Shown: positions 22,035 to 33,000 of the stretch, in pieces
Position numbering within the stretch: the first letter of the stretch is position 1
Layout: each line of letters opens with the position of its first letter
Assembly: GCA_051530055.1 (NCBI GenBank)
Contig: CM121342.1
Coordinates: forward strand, 7,812,001 to 7,876,000
Direction: 5' to 3'
Length of the DNA: 64,000 bases
Source: Neoechinorhynchus agilis
Lineage: Eukaryota > Acanthocephala
Notes under the pieces: model-generated
Seen by the model: only the letters and a program-made list of their open reading frames with translations
Databases searched by the model: none
Told to the model about the DNA's origin: nothing
Program-made: the position numbers and the translations under genes

Positions 22035-24512
22035 CTATATTATGTTATTGTATAATTTTTCCCGGTATAGGTGAGGTCGATAGATTTTCTTGATCTTTTT
22101 CTGAAATCTTCCATTTTTAAGAGGAGTCCTTTTCGCAGCTGCCATTTCGCTAGCTGTTTCAGGCTTGACGTCCAGCTTAGTGTCTACGACGACGGCATCT
22201 GTTTGTCCCTCGATCTCAAATTTTAGTTCGATTGATTCGATTGGTGCAATTTCGCTCGCGAACTGGGACTTGGCATCTTCTTTATTGCCAACGCCGACGG
22301 CATCCTTTTCTAATTCAATCTGAGATATGAGTTCGATTGACTCGATCGCCGCCATTTCGCTGGCTGATTCGGACTTAACATTACCTTTAATGTCCACGGC
22401 GACGGCATCGATTTCTTCTTCAATCTGAGATTTGAGTTCGGATAATGCGACTGTTACAATTTCGTTGGCAGATTTAGACTTTACATCCTCTTTAGTGTCA
22501 ACGGCATCGATTTCTCCATCAATCTGTGATTTGAACTCGGTTGATTCGATTGATACCATTTCGTTGGCAGATTCATACTTGGCACCACCTTTAGTGTCCA
22601 CGGCGACGGCATCGATTTCTTCGTCAATCTCAGATTTGAGTTCGATTGATTCGATTGCAGCCAATTCGCTTGCAGATTCGGACTTGACGCCCACTTTAGG
22701 GTCCTCGGCGACGGCATCGATTTCTTCTTCAATGTGAGATTTGAGTTCCATTGACTCGATTAATGCCATTTCGCTGACAGATTCGGACTTGACATCCTCT
22801 TTAGGGTCAACCGCGATGTCATCGATTTCTTCTTCAATCTGAGATTTGAGTTCCATTGATTCGATTGCAGCCATTTCGCTTGGAGATTTGGACACGGATC
22901 CTTCTTTAGGGTCCTCGGCGACTTCATCGATTTCTTTAATCTGAGATTTGAGGTCGGTTGATTCGATTGCTACCATTACGTTGGCAGATTCACACTTGGC
23001 ATCCTCTTTAGTGTCCACGGCGATGGCATCGATTTCTTCTTCAATCTGAGATTTTAGTTCGTTTGATTCGATTGCTGCCGTTTCGCTGGCAGATTCGGAC
23101 TTGACGTCCTCTTTAGTGTCAACGGCGATGGCATCGATTTCTTCTTCAATCTGAGATTTGAGTTCCATTGATTCGAATGCTGCCATCTCGGTTGCAGACT
23201 CGGGCTCAACATCCTCTTCGGTGTCCGCGGCGAAGGCATCCTTTTCTCTTTCAATCTGAGATTTGAGTTCGATTGATTCGATTGCGGCTGTTTCGCTTGC
23301 ACATTCGGACTTGGAATCCTCTTTAGTGTCAACGGCATCGTTTTCTCCTTTATTTTCAGCCGGATTATATGTAAATGGCAATTTTGAATCAATATTCAAC
23401 AATATGCTATTGTATGAAATTTTCCGGTATAGGTCAGGTCGACACATTTTGTTAATCTTGTTTTGAAATTTTCCTTCATTAAGAGAAGTCTTTTGCGTAT
23501 TTCCTTTTCTGTCGGTTAATATCCTTGCACTGTCTTCGAATGGTATCGTTTCTGAAGAGCCGATTGCGGAGTTGTTGGACCGCCCTGAGGCAACAGGCAT
23601 TTCCATTTTATTCACCATTTCAATTGTCTCAAATGCGCCAGGTATAGGCGTTCCAAGTTTGAGTTTTGTGGAGTTACTTTCTTTTTTAACGACATGAATA
23701 ACAGATTTGAGTTTGGTTGTTTCGATTGCTGTCATTTCGCTAGCAGATTCGGACTTGACGTCCTCTTCAGTGTCCACGGCGACGGCATCGATTTCTTCTT
23801 CAATCTGAGATTTGAGTTCGAGTGATTCTATTGCCCCATTTTCGCTTGCAGACTCAGGCATGACATCCTCTTTATTATTCGAGACGACGGTATCGATTTC
23901 TCCTTTCGTTTCTACTGAATTAGATGAAAATGGCAATTTTGAATCTATATTAAACAATATGTTATTGTATGAAATTTTCCGGTATAGGTGAGGTCGGTTC
24001 ATTTTGTTAATCTTGTTCTGAAATCTTCCATTTTTTAGAAGAGTCTTTTTCTTATTCCCTTTTCCATCCGCTATTATCTTTGCAATGCCTTCGAATGGTT
24101 TCGTTTCTGAAGAGCCGACTGTTGAGTTGCTGGACTGCCCTGAGACAATAAGCGTTTCCTTTTTATCAACCATTTCAATTGTCTCAAATGCGCTAGGTAT
24201 AGGCGTTCCAAGTTTGGGTTTTGTGGCATTACTTTCTTTTTCAACGACATGAATTAGGGGTTTGAGTTCGGTTGCTTCAATTGATGCCATTTCGCTAGCA
24301 GATTCGGGCTTGGCGTCCTCTTTGGTATTGATGGACTCACCTTTTCCGACGGCGATATCCACTTTGGTATGCATCCGTTGAACTTCGTCCTCAATTACAA
24401 TGTCTCCATCAACCATTTTAGTACTGCTGATTGGGTTCAGGGCGTAGCATCGGTTTTTGGTCGAAAAGGTTGAAAGGCTGCTGATCAGTAGCACGGCGGT
24501 GAAAATTTTCAT
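22035..24512 (-). CDS. Secreted acidic 35-residue-repeat protein, copy 2
   Basis: 825 residues, the longest member, one open frame from ATG. It shares the signal peptide (MKIFTAVLLISSLSTF) and the basic modules. Residues ~53-66 carry an insertion (AVGKGESINTKEDAKPESA) also seen in copy 4 but absent from copies 1 and 3. The block KLGTPIP.AFETIEMV ... SSNST.GSSETKPFEG ... KNGRFQNKINKM ... LYRKISYNNIL occurs twice in the N-terminal half, with two 35-residue repeats between the two blocks; about 11 more acidic repeats follow, then the C-terminal basic module. Some repeats lack two or three residues, always keeping frame. Absence of stops over 2.5 kb in a region full of dead transposons suggests it was kept by selection until recently. 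Function unknown. Confidence 0.85.
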   Translation of the reverse strand: MKIFTAVLLISSLSTFSTKNRCYALNPISSTKMVDGDIVIEDEVQRMHTKVDIAVGKGESINTKEDAKPESASEMASIEATELKPLIHVVEKESNATKPKLGTPIPSAFETIEMVDKKETLIVSGQSSNSTVGSSETKPFEGIAKIIADGKGNKKKTLLKNGRFQNKINKMNRPHLYRKISYNNILFNIDSKLPFSSNSVETKGEIDTVVSNNKEDVMPESASENGAIESLELKSQIEEEIDAVAVDTEEDVKSESASEMTAIETTKLKSVIHVVKKESNSTKLKLGTPIPGAFETIEMVNKMEMPVASGRSNNSAIGSSETIPFEDSARILTDRKGNTQKTSLNEGKFQNKINKMCRPDLYRKISYNSILLNIDSKLPFTYNPAENKGENDAVDTKEDSKSECASETAAIESIELKSQIEREKDAFAADTEEDVEPESATEMAAFESMELKSQIEEEIDAIAVDTKEDVKSESASETAAIESNELKSQIEEEIDAIAVDTKEDAKCESANVMVAIESTDLKSQIKEIDEVAEDPKEGSVSKSPSEMAAIESMELKSQIEEEIDDIAVDPKEDVKSESVSEMALIESMELKSHIEEEIDAVAEDPKVGVKSESASELAAIESIELKSEIDEEIDAVAVDTKGGAKYESANEMVSIESTEFKSQIDGEIDAVDTKEDVKSKSANEIVTVALSELKSQIEEEIDAVAVDIKGNVKSESASEMAAIESIELISQIELEKDAVGVGNKEDAKSQFASEIAPIESIELKFEIEGQTDAVVVDTKLDVKPETASEMAAAKRTPLKNGRFQKKIKKIYRPHLYREKLYNNII

Positions 24513-24705
24513 CGGAGTAATGGTTGGAAGTATACCCTAAAGTAGAGATACAGCTCAAAATTACCTACTCTACGGGATGCGCAAGCGATTTAGAAATGTT
24601 ATTAAATACTTGAACAATATTGACGTTTTCATAAAAATTACTGTTTACGTCTTGGTATGTTTACAAAAACTCATTGTTGACATTATGTGTCCAGAAAAGA
24701 TTTTC
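24513..24705 (-). other. Conserved 5' flank of copy 2, cut by a Penelope-like element
   Basis: Matches the first ~190 bases upstream of copies 1, 3 and 4, up to GAAAAGATTTTCTTG, where it switches abruptly to Penelope-like sequence. Probable 5' leader/promoter region; no promoter motif was recognised. Confidence 0.6.
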
Positions 24706-25520
24706 TTGGCCTCCAAAACAAGTCGTCTTCTTAAATTTTGTTCTGTTTCTATAAGGTTGGTGCCACCAAAATCCGCTCGATGCTTACACGTCTCTTGATG
24801 ATTGGAGATTGCCGACGAATGCTCAAATAGCCTACAAGCTTGCTTATGTTGAGCGACCCTCTTCTCAATGTCTTGCATCGTTTGCCCGAAATGAACTTTC
24901 TCACACTATTCACAGTGCATTCGGTAGATCCCATGAGTTGGCTCAATTCTACCCTTCCTCTTGAATGTGCTTCTGAGAGCGATTCCTTTAGTATTGTATA
25001 TACGAATTCCAGCCTTCTCATTCATAATGGAGTAAATCATTTGATTCGTGTCATCATCAATGAAGTGCACTCTTTCGAAGCATACAGGCTCTGCAGACGA
25101 ATTTTGTTGTTATGCGGATGGTAGTTAATGCCTCTGATTTATAATCCATTTGGGATATCGCCTTATTTTCGGCTGCTGTACTATCCTTTCCCTTTCCTTA
25201 TTCCATGCAAATCGAGTAGAGGAAATAAGAAAAGCTCTTCGGGAGTACGAAGTAACAGCCGAGATTTTATACTTCATCAGTTGGTGACTTGGCCAGTGTG
25301 GTAGTCCCATGATATGTTCTCCTTGCGATAAAGTGAAGTGCTAACTTTGCTATGTGCAGAACGCTTGACAAGGACGTCCAGGAACGAGACTTCATTTATG
25401 TCCTCTTCATTGACTGTAAACTGTATGTGTGGATCCTGACTGTTAAGTTCACCATTTAGAGAATCTCTGTTGTTGTTTGAATCAGTCAGAATGAATGCAT
25501 CGTCTACATAACGCTACCGC
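24706..25520 (-). mobile_element. Penelope-like element, RT and GIY-YIG fragments
   Basis: Read on the minus strand, the RT end comes first (about 25515-25280) with RYVDDAFILTD, HIQFTVNEEDINEVSFLDV, LVKRSAHSKVSTSLYRKEN. After degraded sequence there is THGIYRMHCE, VHFGQTMQDIEKRVAQHKQ, SAISNHQETCKHRADFGG and RRRLVLEAKKIF (about 24990-24710). The pairing of a YVDD RT with a C-terminal GIY-YIG nuclease (GIYR...GQT...R...H...EA) is diagnostic of Penelope-like retroelements. The middle has several stops and frameshifts, so it is dead. It ends exactly at the point where the 5' flank of copy 2 is cut. Confidence 0.8.
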
Positions 25521-25837
25521 CGATTCACATGACTATGAAGCTCCAAGAACGTCAATTTAAAAGTATAGATCGCTGAACAACATATAACCATGAACAACTT
25601 ACGGAAGCTTGAACAACTAAGACCAAGAACACTCGAAGAGCGCGGATACTTTATGAATAGATCAAAACACACCTTTTCCTCAAGGGACCATAATTTGTTG
25701 AACAAGGGACCGGACTATATTATGAAGCATCAAATTCGATCTACTAAAATACGATGTGATACAGAGCTTCTTATAAACTCACATCCAGATCTGATGAGTT
25801 CAATAGTGGCTCACGATACGAAAGCTCGTAGTCACAA
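25521..25837 (+). other. Unassigned stretch between Penelope fragment and duplicon 3
   Basis: An 88-residue plus-strand frame (25590-25856, MNNLRKLEQLRPRTLEERG) crosses into the duplicon. It has no recognised motif and is probably chance. Confidence 0.2.
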
Positions 25838-26489
25838 CGATCAGGAAGACGACTAATTAAATTTTGATTCATATTTATAATCTGCTCGATAGTTCGCGCT
25901 ACTATAACTCCTTTGGAATGTTCTTAAGGACTTAAATTGTGAACAGTTACAACGAAAATTTCATCTATTAACACATTATTGTCGATGATCTGAGTGGGTA
26001 TTTCAAATAAATCCGGATCGTTGTACGTAAAATTGGTTCTCTTTTGCCATCGCCAACTTGACAAAACAGTTAGACGTGGCCACAAGCCAGACATTTCGAA
26101 AATTGACGAGGTGAGAAGCCATCAGTGATTGGTTTTTGAATTGTGAAAGAGAACCCAAATAAGCGAATCCTAATAGTAGGACCACCTTTTGAGGTGGCCA
26201 TGTCAATGAGAGCTTTAACCAACAAACCAAATATTGGCAAATCACTATTGGAAAGATATTTAATGGGAGTGAATCCGTACTCCTTTTTCGTTTCAAGAAA
26301 ATCTTTTCTGGGCATATAACGTCAACAATGAGTTTATGTAAACATACCAAGACGTAAACAGTAATTTTTATGAAAACGTCAATATTGTTCAAGTATTTAA
26401 TAACATTTCTAAATCGCTTGCGCATCCCGTAGAGTAGGTAATTTTGAGCTGTATCTCTTCTTTAGGGTATCCTTCCAACCATTACTCCG
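25838..26489 (-). other. Conserved 5' flank of acidic repeat gene copy 3
   Basis: Reverse-complement match to 4241-4875, including both overlapping open frames on the strand away from the gene (26003-26425, 140 residues; 26070-26315, 81 residues). The match ends near GAAGACGACTAATTAAATTT. Candidate promoter and leader of copy 3. Confidence 0.55.
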
Positions 26490-28400
26490 ATGAAAATTTT
26501 CACCGCCGTGCTACTGATCAGCAGCCTTTCAACCTTTTCGACCAAAAACCGATGCTACGCCCTGAACCCAATCAGCAGTACTAAAATGGTTGATGGAGAC
26601 ATTGTAATTGAGGACGAAGTTCAACGGATGCATACCAAAGTGGATGCCAAGCCCGAATCTGATAGCGAAATGGCATCAATTGAAGCAACCGAACTCAAAC
26701 CCCTAATTCATGTCGTTAAAAAAGGAAATAATGCCACAAACCCCAAACTTGGAACGCCTATACCTAGCGCATTTGGGACAATTGAAATGGTTGACAAAAA
26801 GGAAACGCCTATTGTCTCAGGGCAGTCCAGCAACTCAACAATCGGCTCTTCAGAAACGAAACCATTCGAAGGCATTGCAAAGATATTAGCGGATGGAAAA
26901 GGGAATAAGAAAAAGACTCTTCTAAAAAATGGAAGATTTCAGAACAAGATTAACAAAATGTATCGACCTGACCTACAACTGAAAATTTCATACAATAACA
27001 TATTGTTTAATATAGGTTCAAAATTGCCATTTTCATCTAATTCAGCCGAAACGAAAGGAGAAATCGATGCCGTCGTCTCGAATAATAAAGAGGATGTCAT
27101 GCTTGAATCTGAATGCGAAAATGGGGCAATAGAATCAATCGAACTCAAATCTCAGATTGAAGAAGAAATCGGTGCGGTCGCCAAGGACCCTAAAGAGGAC
27201 GTCAAGTCCGAATCTGCCAGCGAAATGGCAGCAATCGAATCAATGGAACTAAAATCTCAGATTGAAAAAGAAATCGGTGCGGTCGCCAAGGACCCTAAAG
27301 AGGACGTCAAGTCCGAATCTGAGAGCGAAATGGCAGCAATCGAATCAATGGAACTCCAATCTCGGATTGAAGAAGAAATCGATGCCGCCGTCTCGAATAA
27401 TAAAGAGGATGTCATGCTTGAATCTGAATGCGAAAATGGGGCAATAGAATCAATCGAACTCAAATCTAAGATTGAAGAAGAAATCGATGCCGTCGCCGTG
27501 GACACTGAAGAGGACGTCAAGTCCGAATCTGTCAGCGAAATGGCAGCAATCGAATCAATGGAACTCCAACCTCAGATTGAAGAAGAAATCGATACCATCG
27601 CCGTTGGCAATAAAGGGGATGTCAAGTCCGAATCTGATAGCGAAATGGCACCAATCGAATCAATGGATCTCAAATCACAGATTGAAGAAGAAATCGATGC
27701 CATCGCCGAGGACACCAAAGAGAGCGTTAAGTTCGAACCGGCAAGCGAGATGGCAGCAGTCGAATCAACCGAACTCAAATCTCAGATTGATAAAGAAAAG
27801 ATTGCCATCACAGTGGACACTAAAGAGGATGTCAAATCCGAAACTGCAAGCGAAATGGCAGCAATCGAATCAATGAAACTCAAGTCTCAGATTGAAGAAG
27901 AAATCGATGCCATCGCCGTGGATACTGAAGAGAACGTCCAGTCCGAATCTGCCAGCGAAATGGCAGCACTCGAATCAATGGAACTCAAATCTCAGATTGA
28001 AGAAGAAATCGATACCATCGGCGTTGACAATAAAGAGGATGTCAAGTCCGAATCTGCCAGCGAAATAGCAGCAATCGAACTCAAATCTCAGATTGAAGGA
28101 GAAAAGGATGCCGTCGCCGTTGACAATAAAGAAGATGCCAAGTCCCAGTTCGCGAGCGAAATTGCACCAATCGAATCAATCGAACTAAAATTTGAGATCG
28201 AGGGACAAACAGATGCCGTCATCGTGGACGCTAAGCTGGACGTCAAGCCTGAAACAGCTAACGAAAGTGCAGCTGCGAAAAAGACTCCTCTTAAAAGTGG
28301 AAGATTTCAGAAAAAGATCAAGAAAATCTATCGACCTCACCTATACCGAGAAAAATTATACAATAACATAATGCCGAATGTAGATTCGGTATTACATTGA
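26490..28400 (+). CDS. Secreted acidic 35-residue-repeat protein, copy 3
   Basis: 636 residues, ATG start in the same context as the other copies (CCATTACTCCGATG). Signal peptide, N-terminal unique region, one basic module, about 11 complete 35-residue acidic repeats plus a partial, and the C-terminal basic module ending NIMPNVDSVLH. It is nearly identical to copy 1 but shorter by 105 residues, exactly three repeats; the missing units lie near the C-terminal end of the array (copy 1 units around ANEMVSIELSELK, STIEMAATESVELK and LPSEMAATESTELK). One unit in both copies lacks three residues (EIAAIELKSQIE). The frame is intact. AATAAA follows 90 bases after the stop. Function unknown. Confidence 0.85.
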   Translation: MKIFTAVLLISSLSTFSTKNRCYALNPISSTKMVDGDIVIEDEVQRMHTKVDAKPESDSEMASIEATELKPLIHVVKKGNNATNPKLGTPIPSAFGTIEMVDKKETPIVSGQSSNSTIGSSETKPFEGIAKILADGKGNKKKTLLKNGRFQNKINKMYRPDLQLKISYNNILFNIGSKLPFSSNSAETKGEIDAVVSNNKEDVMLESECENGAIESIELKSQIEEEIGAVAKDPKEDVKSESASEMAAIESMELKSQIEKEIGAVAKDPKEDVKSESESEMAAIESMELQSRIEEEIDAAVSNNKEDVMLESECENGAIESIELKSKIEEEIDAVAVDTEEDVKSESVSEMAAIESMELQPQIEEEIDTIAVGNKGDVKSESDSEMAPIESMDLKSQIEEEIDAIAEDTKESVKFEPASEMAAVESTELKSQIDKEKIAITVDTKEDVKSETASEMAAIESMKLKSQIEEEIDAIAVDTEENVQSESASEMAALESMELKSQIEEEIDTIGVDNKEDVKSESASEIAAIELKSQIEGEKDAVAVDNKEDAKSQFASEIAPIESIELKFEIEGQTDAVIVDAKLDVKPETANESAAAKKTPLKSGRFQKKIKKIYRPHLYREKLYNNIMPNVDSVLH

Positions 28401-28489
28401 AGAAATTTTATCCGACTTAAATCGACAAGACATTATTACCCGGGATTTTAGATTTATTAGCTGTTAGAATTTAAAATAGTTTTGACAAC

Positions 28490-28495
28490 AATAAA
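28490..28495 (+). promoter_or_regulatory. Poly(A) signal of acidic repeat gene copy 3
   Basis: AATAAA about 90 bases after the stop codon, conserved in all copies. Confidence 0.6.
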
Positions 28496-28689
28496 AATTA
28501 GTTTTTCTTACCTGCTTACTAATGAAAGGGTCTAAAGAATTTTAATTAAGCTTTTGTCATAAGCAACATCAATGGACGAGGGTTTTTGTTCATTATAAAT
28601 TGAGCTAACATAAAATATCCGATCATAGTCTCAGCCATTTCACTACCCAGCACCCTCGGATACCATCTCGGCCATCTCCTTAAGCATTG

Positions 28690-29178
28690 GGGTGCAAATG
28701 GCAGCAAGACATTAATCGTGATTCTCCGTTTTAGATTTCTAGCTTAACTTGTCAAAAGAATTCCGATCAAATTCGGCCTTCGAGGAAATGTGGTAGTCTC
28801 ATTTCAGATTTGATTTTAATTGGAGACCCAGAATTCTGAGGGAGGTGGCTCGTTGGATGCGGGAGAGTGAGGAGATCAAATCGAAGCATTTATAGAAGTT
28901 CAGGTAGAGTATTGGATTAGTGCAGAAATCTTTGATGTAGATGACATCGTTAGATGTTTAGGGTGATTTTGTGAAGATTGTGACATTGTCGGCATATAAG
29001 AAAAGTATAGAGTGAAGAATTCTCTTAACGGAAAAAGTAGAAACGCTCCATTTAAATAAAAGTTAATTCATCGGAATAAGGCAAATCAACGATTTTAATC
29101 GTTAAAAGGGAGACTGAACATTGCAATTAAAATTGAAAACAATACCAAACACGGTGTACTGAATATTGGTCCAAATCT
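28690..29178 (-). mobile_element. LINE D2 remnant in duplicon 3
   Basis: Reverse complement of 1234-1740, ending at the GGACCAATATTCAGTAC context, which marks the edge of the duplicated block shared by copies 1 and 3. Confidence 0.7.
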
Positions 29179-30013
29179 TAACAGAGCGATCATTTCTATT
29201 GTTTGAAACTCTCATCGCAACCACACTTGTCAACTGATCGCATTGACGAAAACGGACGCACACCGTCAATAAATGAGCGGACATTCCGCGAACAACGTGG
29301 AATCTCCATCCGACAATGAGGTCTCTTTAAATCGATTACGCGGCTGCAATTGTTAGGTGGTTCCTTGGCGCTTGAGAAATTCTTAAAAACCTGAAAATGT
29401 TGTTTCCCGCTGTGGTCCGCGAGGCGCGGGAAGTTTTCTGACAGAAAATGAATATATTTCACAATTTTGACGTGTGGTGAATATACTCGCCCGGTGAGAA
29501 ATCATTTTATTGTACTGAAATATTTTGAAAGGGGAAATATCGCCTTATTAATCATCTAGAAAGGTTTTTTCACTTGCCTCGCGAAATATTTCAGAAGAAA
29601 ATGATTTTTAACCGAGATTATCTTCACCACAAATCAAAATTTACCATCTCGATGGATTTTCTCGATATGATTAAAAAGGTTTCCGGTTATGGTTCTTTTC
29701 TATATTTTGTCTAATAGGCCCCGATTGACAGGTCCGCTACTTCCAACAAGGTTCGGGGACCGTGTGCCCCTGCTCGTAAACCCTGCACTGTATCGTGTGT
29801 GTTCTATTGATTTTAACTACGTCACTGGCAGGTAGTTTTACGCTGAAATTCGCTTTATTGCCTTCCATTGTATTGGGCGCAAAAAGCGCCTTCTAGGATT
29901 TGCCTTCTCCATAAATTCCGTGCCTTCAAAATCTTTGCGATGTTGCATAGACGTCGACAGACCTGTTTATGTTGGGTGACTCTTTTCAGTGAACGTGTTA
30001 TCTCGTTGACGTT
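29179..30013. other. Transposon debris, no gene seen
   Basis: 29300-29345 matches 640-690 in reverse, a piece of an unnamed dispersed repeat. 29880-30010 read on the minus strand resembles the middle of the Penelope GIY-YIG domain at 24.8 kb (RVTQHKQVCRR), too degraded to be sure. The remainder shows nothing recognisable. Confidence 0.35.
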
Positions 30014-33000
30014 GCGGTATGATAAGAAAACTAGTTTTCACCAGTGTACTTTATTGTAATATTTGTGCTGACGAACTTGTCCTTTTAAAACTATCCGAGA
30101 GAGAGATTTTCTCTCATCCTCTCTCTTATGAACGTCTATTCTCTGCTCAAATCAATGAACAGTAAACGAGAATCGACCAAGTATTCCACTCTTATTGATG
30201 TTGCACTAAAAAGTGATTTGAACGAGCTACTGGAACTCTAAAGGACTTATTAAGTGAAGCGGTGAGCACAGAGCGGAGGCTATTAAGTGTGAAATGGAAA
30301 CTATTAAAAGTGAATAGTTGGTCGAAGTCAAAAAGTACAAAGGGAAAACGCTAACGGTTCAAAGGGGCAGACAAAGGTTTCAAAGCTGAATTCTAAGAAG
30401 CAGAATAAAGGTTTACAGAAATCGGATAGCAAAGTGGCCGCAAAGGAGAATACGCTTCTGATAGATTCCATCAGTATGGCAAACTCAAACGAAGACTCGT
30501 TGGAAAAAGGTCGAAGAAACATCTGAACAAGTAGGAACAAGAGCAAAAGGAGGAACAAATAACTATAAGGATATAAGTTTGACACCAATACCACCAAAAT
30601 CAATAAACCCCCCGATTCATTTCTGTAATGATACGCCTTCTCCACCCCGGCCACTCTAATATTCGCACATTTCATTCTGACAACACAAATGACCCTTCCT
30701 TGGCCATGTCCTCCCTAATCTCAATCATAAAAAATTCCATAACTTCGGCAATCCCCAAGAAATTCATTAGGATCCAAAACCGTGACCCACCATGGATAAA
30801 CCCAATTTTGAAACTTCTACAAAGGCAAGCTTTGAGACTTTTCCCGTTTACAAAAAGCACTAACTATCAAAATACTTATCGCCCGCAAAAACGTCATTTT
30901 CTCCAAAATTCATTTAGGTGGCAATTCAACGTGGTGGCGGGTCGTCAAGAACTCTGTTGGTCCACGCCACCCGGATCCCTTCCCTAATTGGCCCTCCACT
31001 GAATTAAAACAAGTTCTAGATTCCATTAATCAGAGCCTCTGTCCTGATTCAATTTACAATCACTGCTCAACAACAGACACCACACAATCTTTCATGCCTC
31101 ACCGACACTCCCCTTAGTTTCGTCATGCGAAGTCCTCCAATATCTCAAGAAATTACTTTGAAATTCGTCCTCTCAATCCGAAATCCCAAACTGGTCCCTT
31201 CACTACATCATCCCAGAACTGATAGGCCCTCTCACCATCATTATAAACCTCAGCTTTTTATATGACATCTCCCCCTCAGGGCTCAAAACTGCTAAAGTTA
31301 TCCTTCTTCCGAAAAATGGGCATCCCATTTCGGCCGAATCATTCCGTTCAATTTCCATTCTGCTCACTCTTTCAAAAATCATCGAAAAATGTTTTAAATC
31401 TCGATTTATTTCACTATTCAAAGACAAGTTATCGCCGCTACAATTCGGCTTCCGATCCAAATTTTCGGCAAAAGATGCCCTACTCTGCATTTATATCACG
31501 CTCCTACGTAACCTTGACAATAATCGATCTCATGTCACTCGTCTCATTCAACTGGGCTTAGCGAAAGCATTCGACTCCGTTAACCATTCACTCCTTCTCC
31601 AGGCCTGCTCCGATTTTGGTCTAAACTTGTGGCAGATCCGCTGGCTCGAATCTTACCTTCACAATCGCAAACAATACATTCACTGCCGATCTACCTCCTC
31701 GATCACTGTATCCCTCACCAAAGGCGTATCTCAACTTGCTGTCACCACTTCTTTTTAATATATTCCGAAACGACTTTAAACCTCTCTCCTCTCTCCTCTC
31801 ATTCTAAACTTTTATTATCTGCCGACGATATCATCCATTCACCACCCCACCTCTCTCTTTCCTTAACTTCTAACGAAATCAAACGCATAAAAGATTTCTG
31901 CACCAATCACAAACTCTACCTTAATTTCTCTAAATGCTTCGAAATGATCCCTTCAATCTCCCACAACCCCACATCTTCCTCCGAGATTCTAAATGACATC
32001 CTACGAAAATTTTAAAGAGGCGGTCTTCGAATTTTGCCGCATTACGCAGTGCGATGAAGTTACTTTGAGAGGCAAGAGACAGTCAGTTTGGGATAAACCT
32101 TTAATCACGCGAGTTCGCAACTCAATGCTTTCTGACGCGCGTGATGAGGTGACCCGAGCTCGATTGTTGGCGGTCTCCTCGAAGGAATCCGGTGCCTGGC
32201 TGAACGCCGTTCCGATTCCCTCGATCGTAAATTTACTCACATACGAAACAGTAAGGATCGGAGTGTCCTTACGACTAGGTCTCCCGATTTGTGTCCCACA
32301 CTACTGTCGTTGTGGGGCCCTTGTGGATTCTTTGGGTAGACACGGTCTCGTTTGTCGCCAGTCCGGTGGCAGGTATGCTCGCCACGCTGAGATTAACTCG
32401 GTTATTAGTCGGGCCTTAAACACGATACACGCACCGAATCTGCTCGAACCGAGTCACCTCTGCAGACTCGACGGTCGAAGACCGGATGGGTTAACTGTGT
32501 TCCCGTGGCGAGAAGGGAAATCCCTTCTCTGGGACGCTACTTGTGTGGACACCCTTGCTCTGTCCAATCTAAGACATTCCTCAAGGCGCGAAGGAGGTGC
32601 TGCAATTGCTGTAGAGGAACGCAGGTGCGGGAAGTACGCGGAGCTCTTGAGAGCACATCACTTCGTCCCTTTCGGCGTTGAGACGCTCGGTGCCTTCGGT
32701 GCTGAGGCCAAGAACTTTACGGCGGATCTTTCAAGGAAGATGAGGATCGCAACCGGAGACCCAAGAGCAGGAACGTTCTTCCTGCAAAACTTAGGTCTCG
32801 CGATCCAGCGCGGCAACGCTGTAAGTGTCCTTGCGACGGTTCCGAATGGTAAAGAGATGAATCTGTAAGGCTGATAGATACATGAGACTTGATTTGCTGT
32901 GAGCTTAGTTTTTGTACTTTTTTAATGTTTTTGATTAAAACTTTTTTTTCTACGAGTCACCTCCCTAAGAATTCTGGGTCTCCAATTTCAATCAAATCTG

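Noticed and set aside
29868-30059. A second Penelope-like GIY-YIG fragment
   Set aside because: Only one short block (RVTQHKQVCRR) resembles the family; noted as possible debris, not called.
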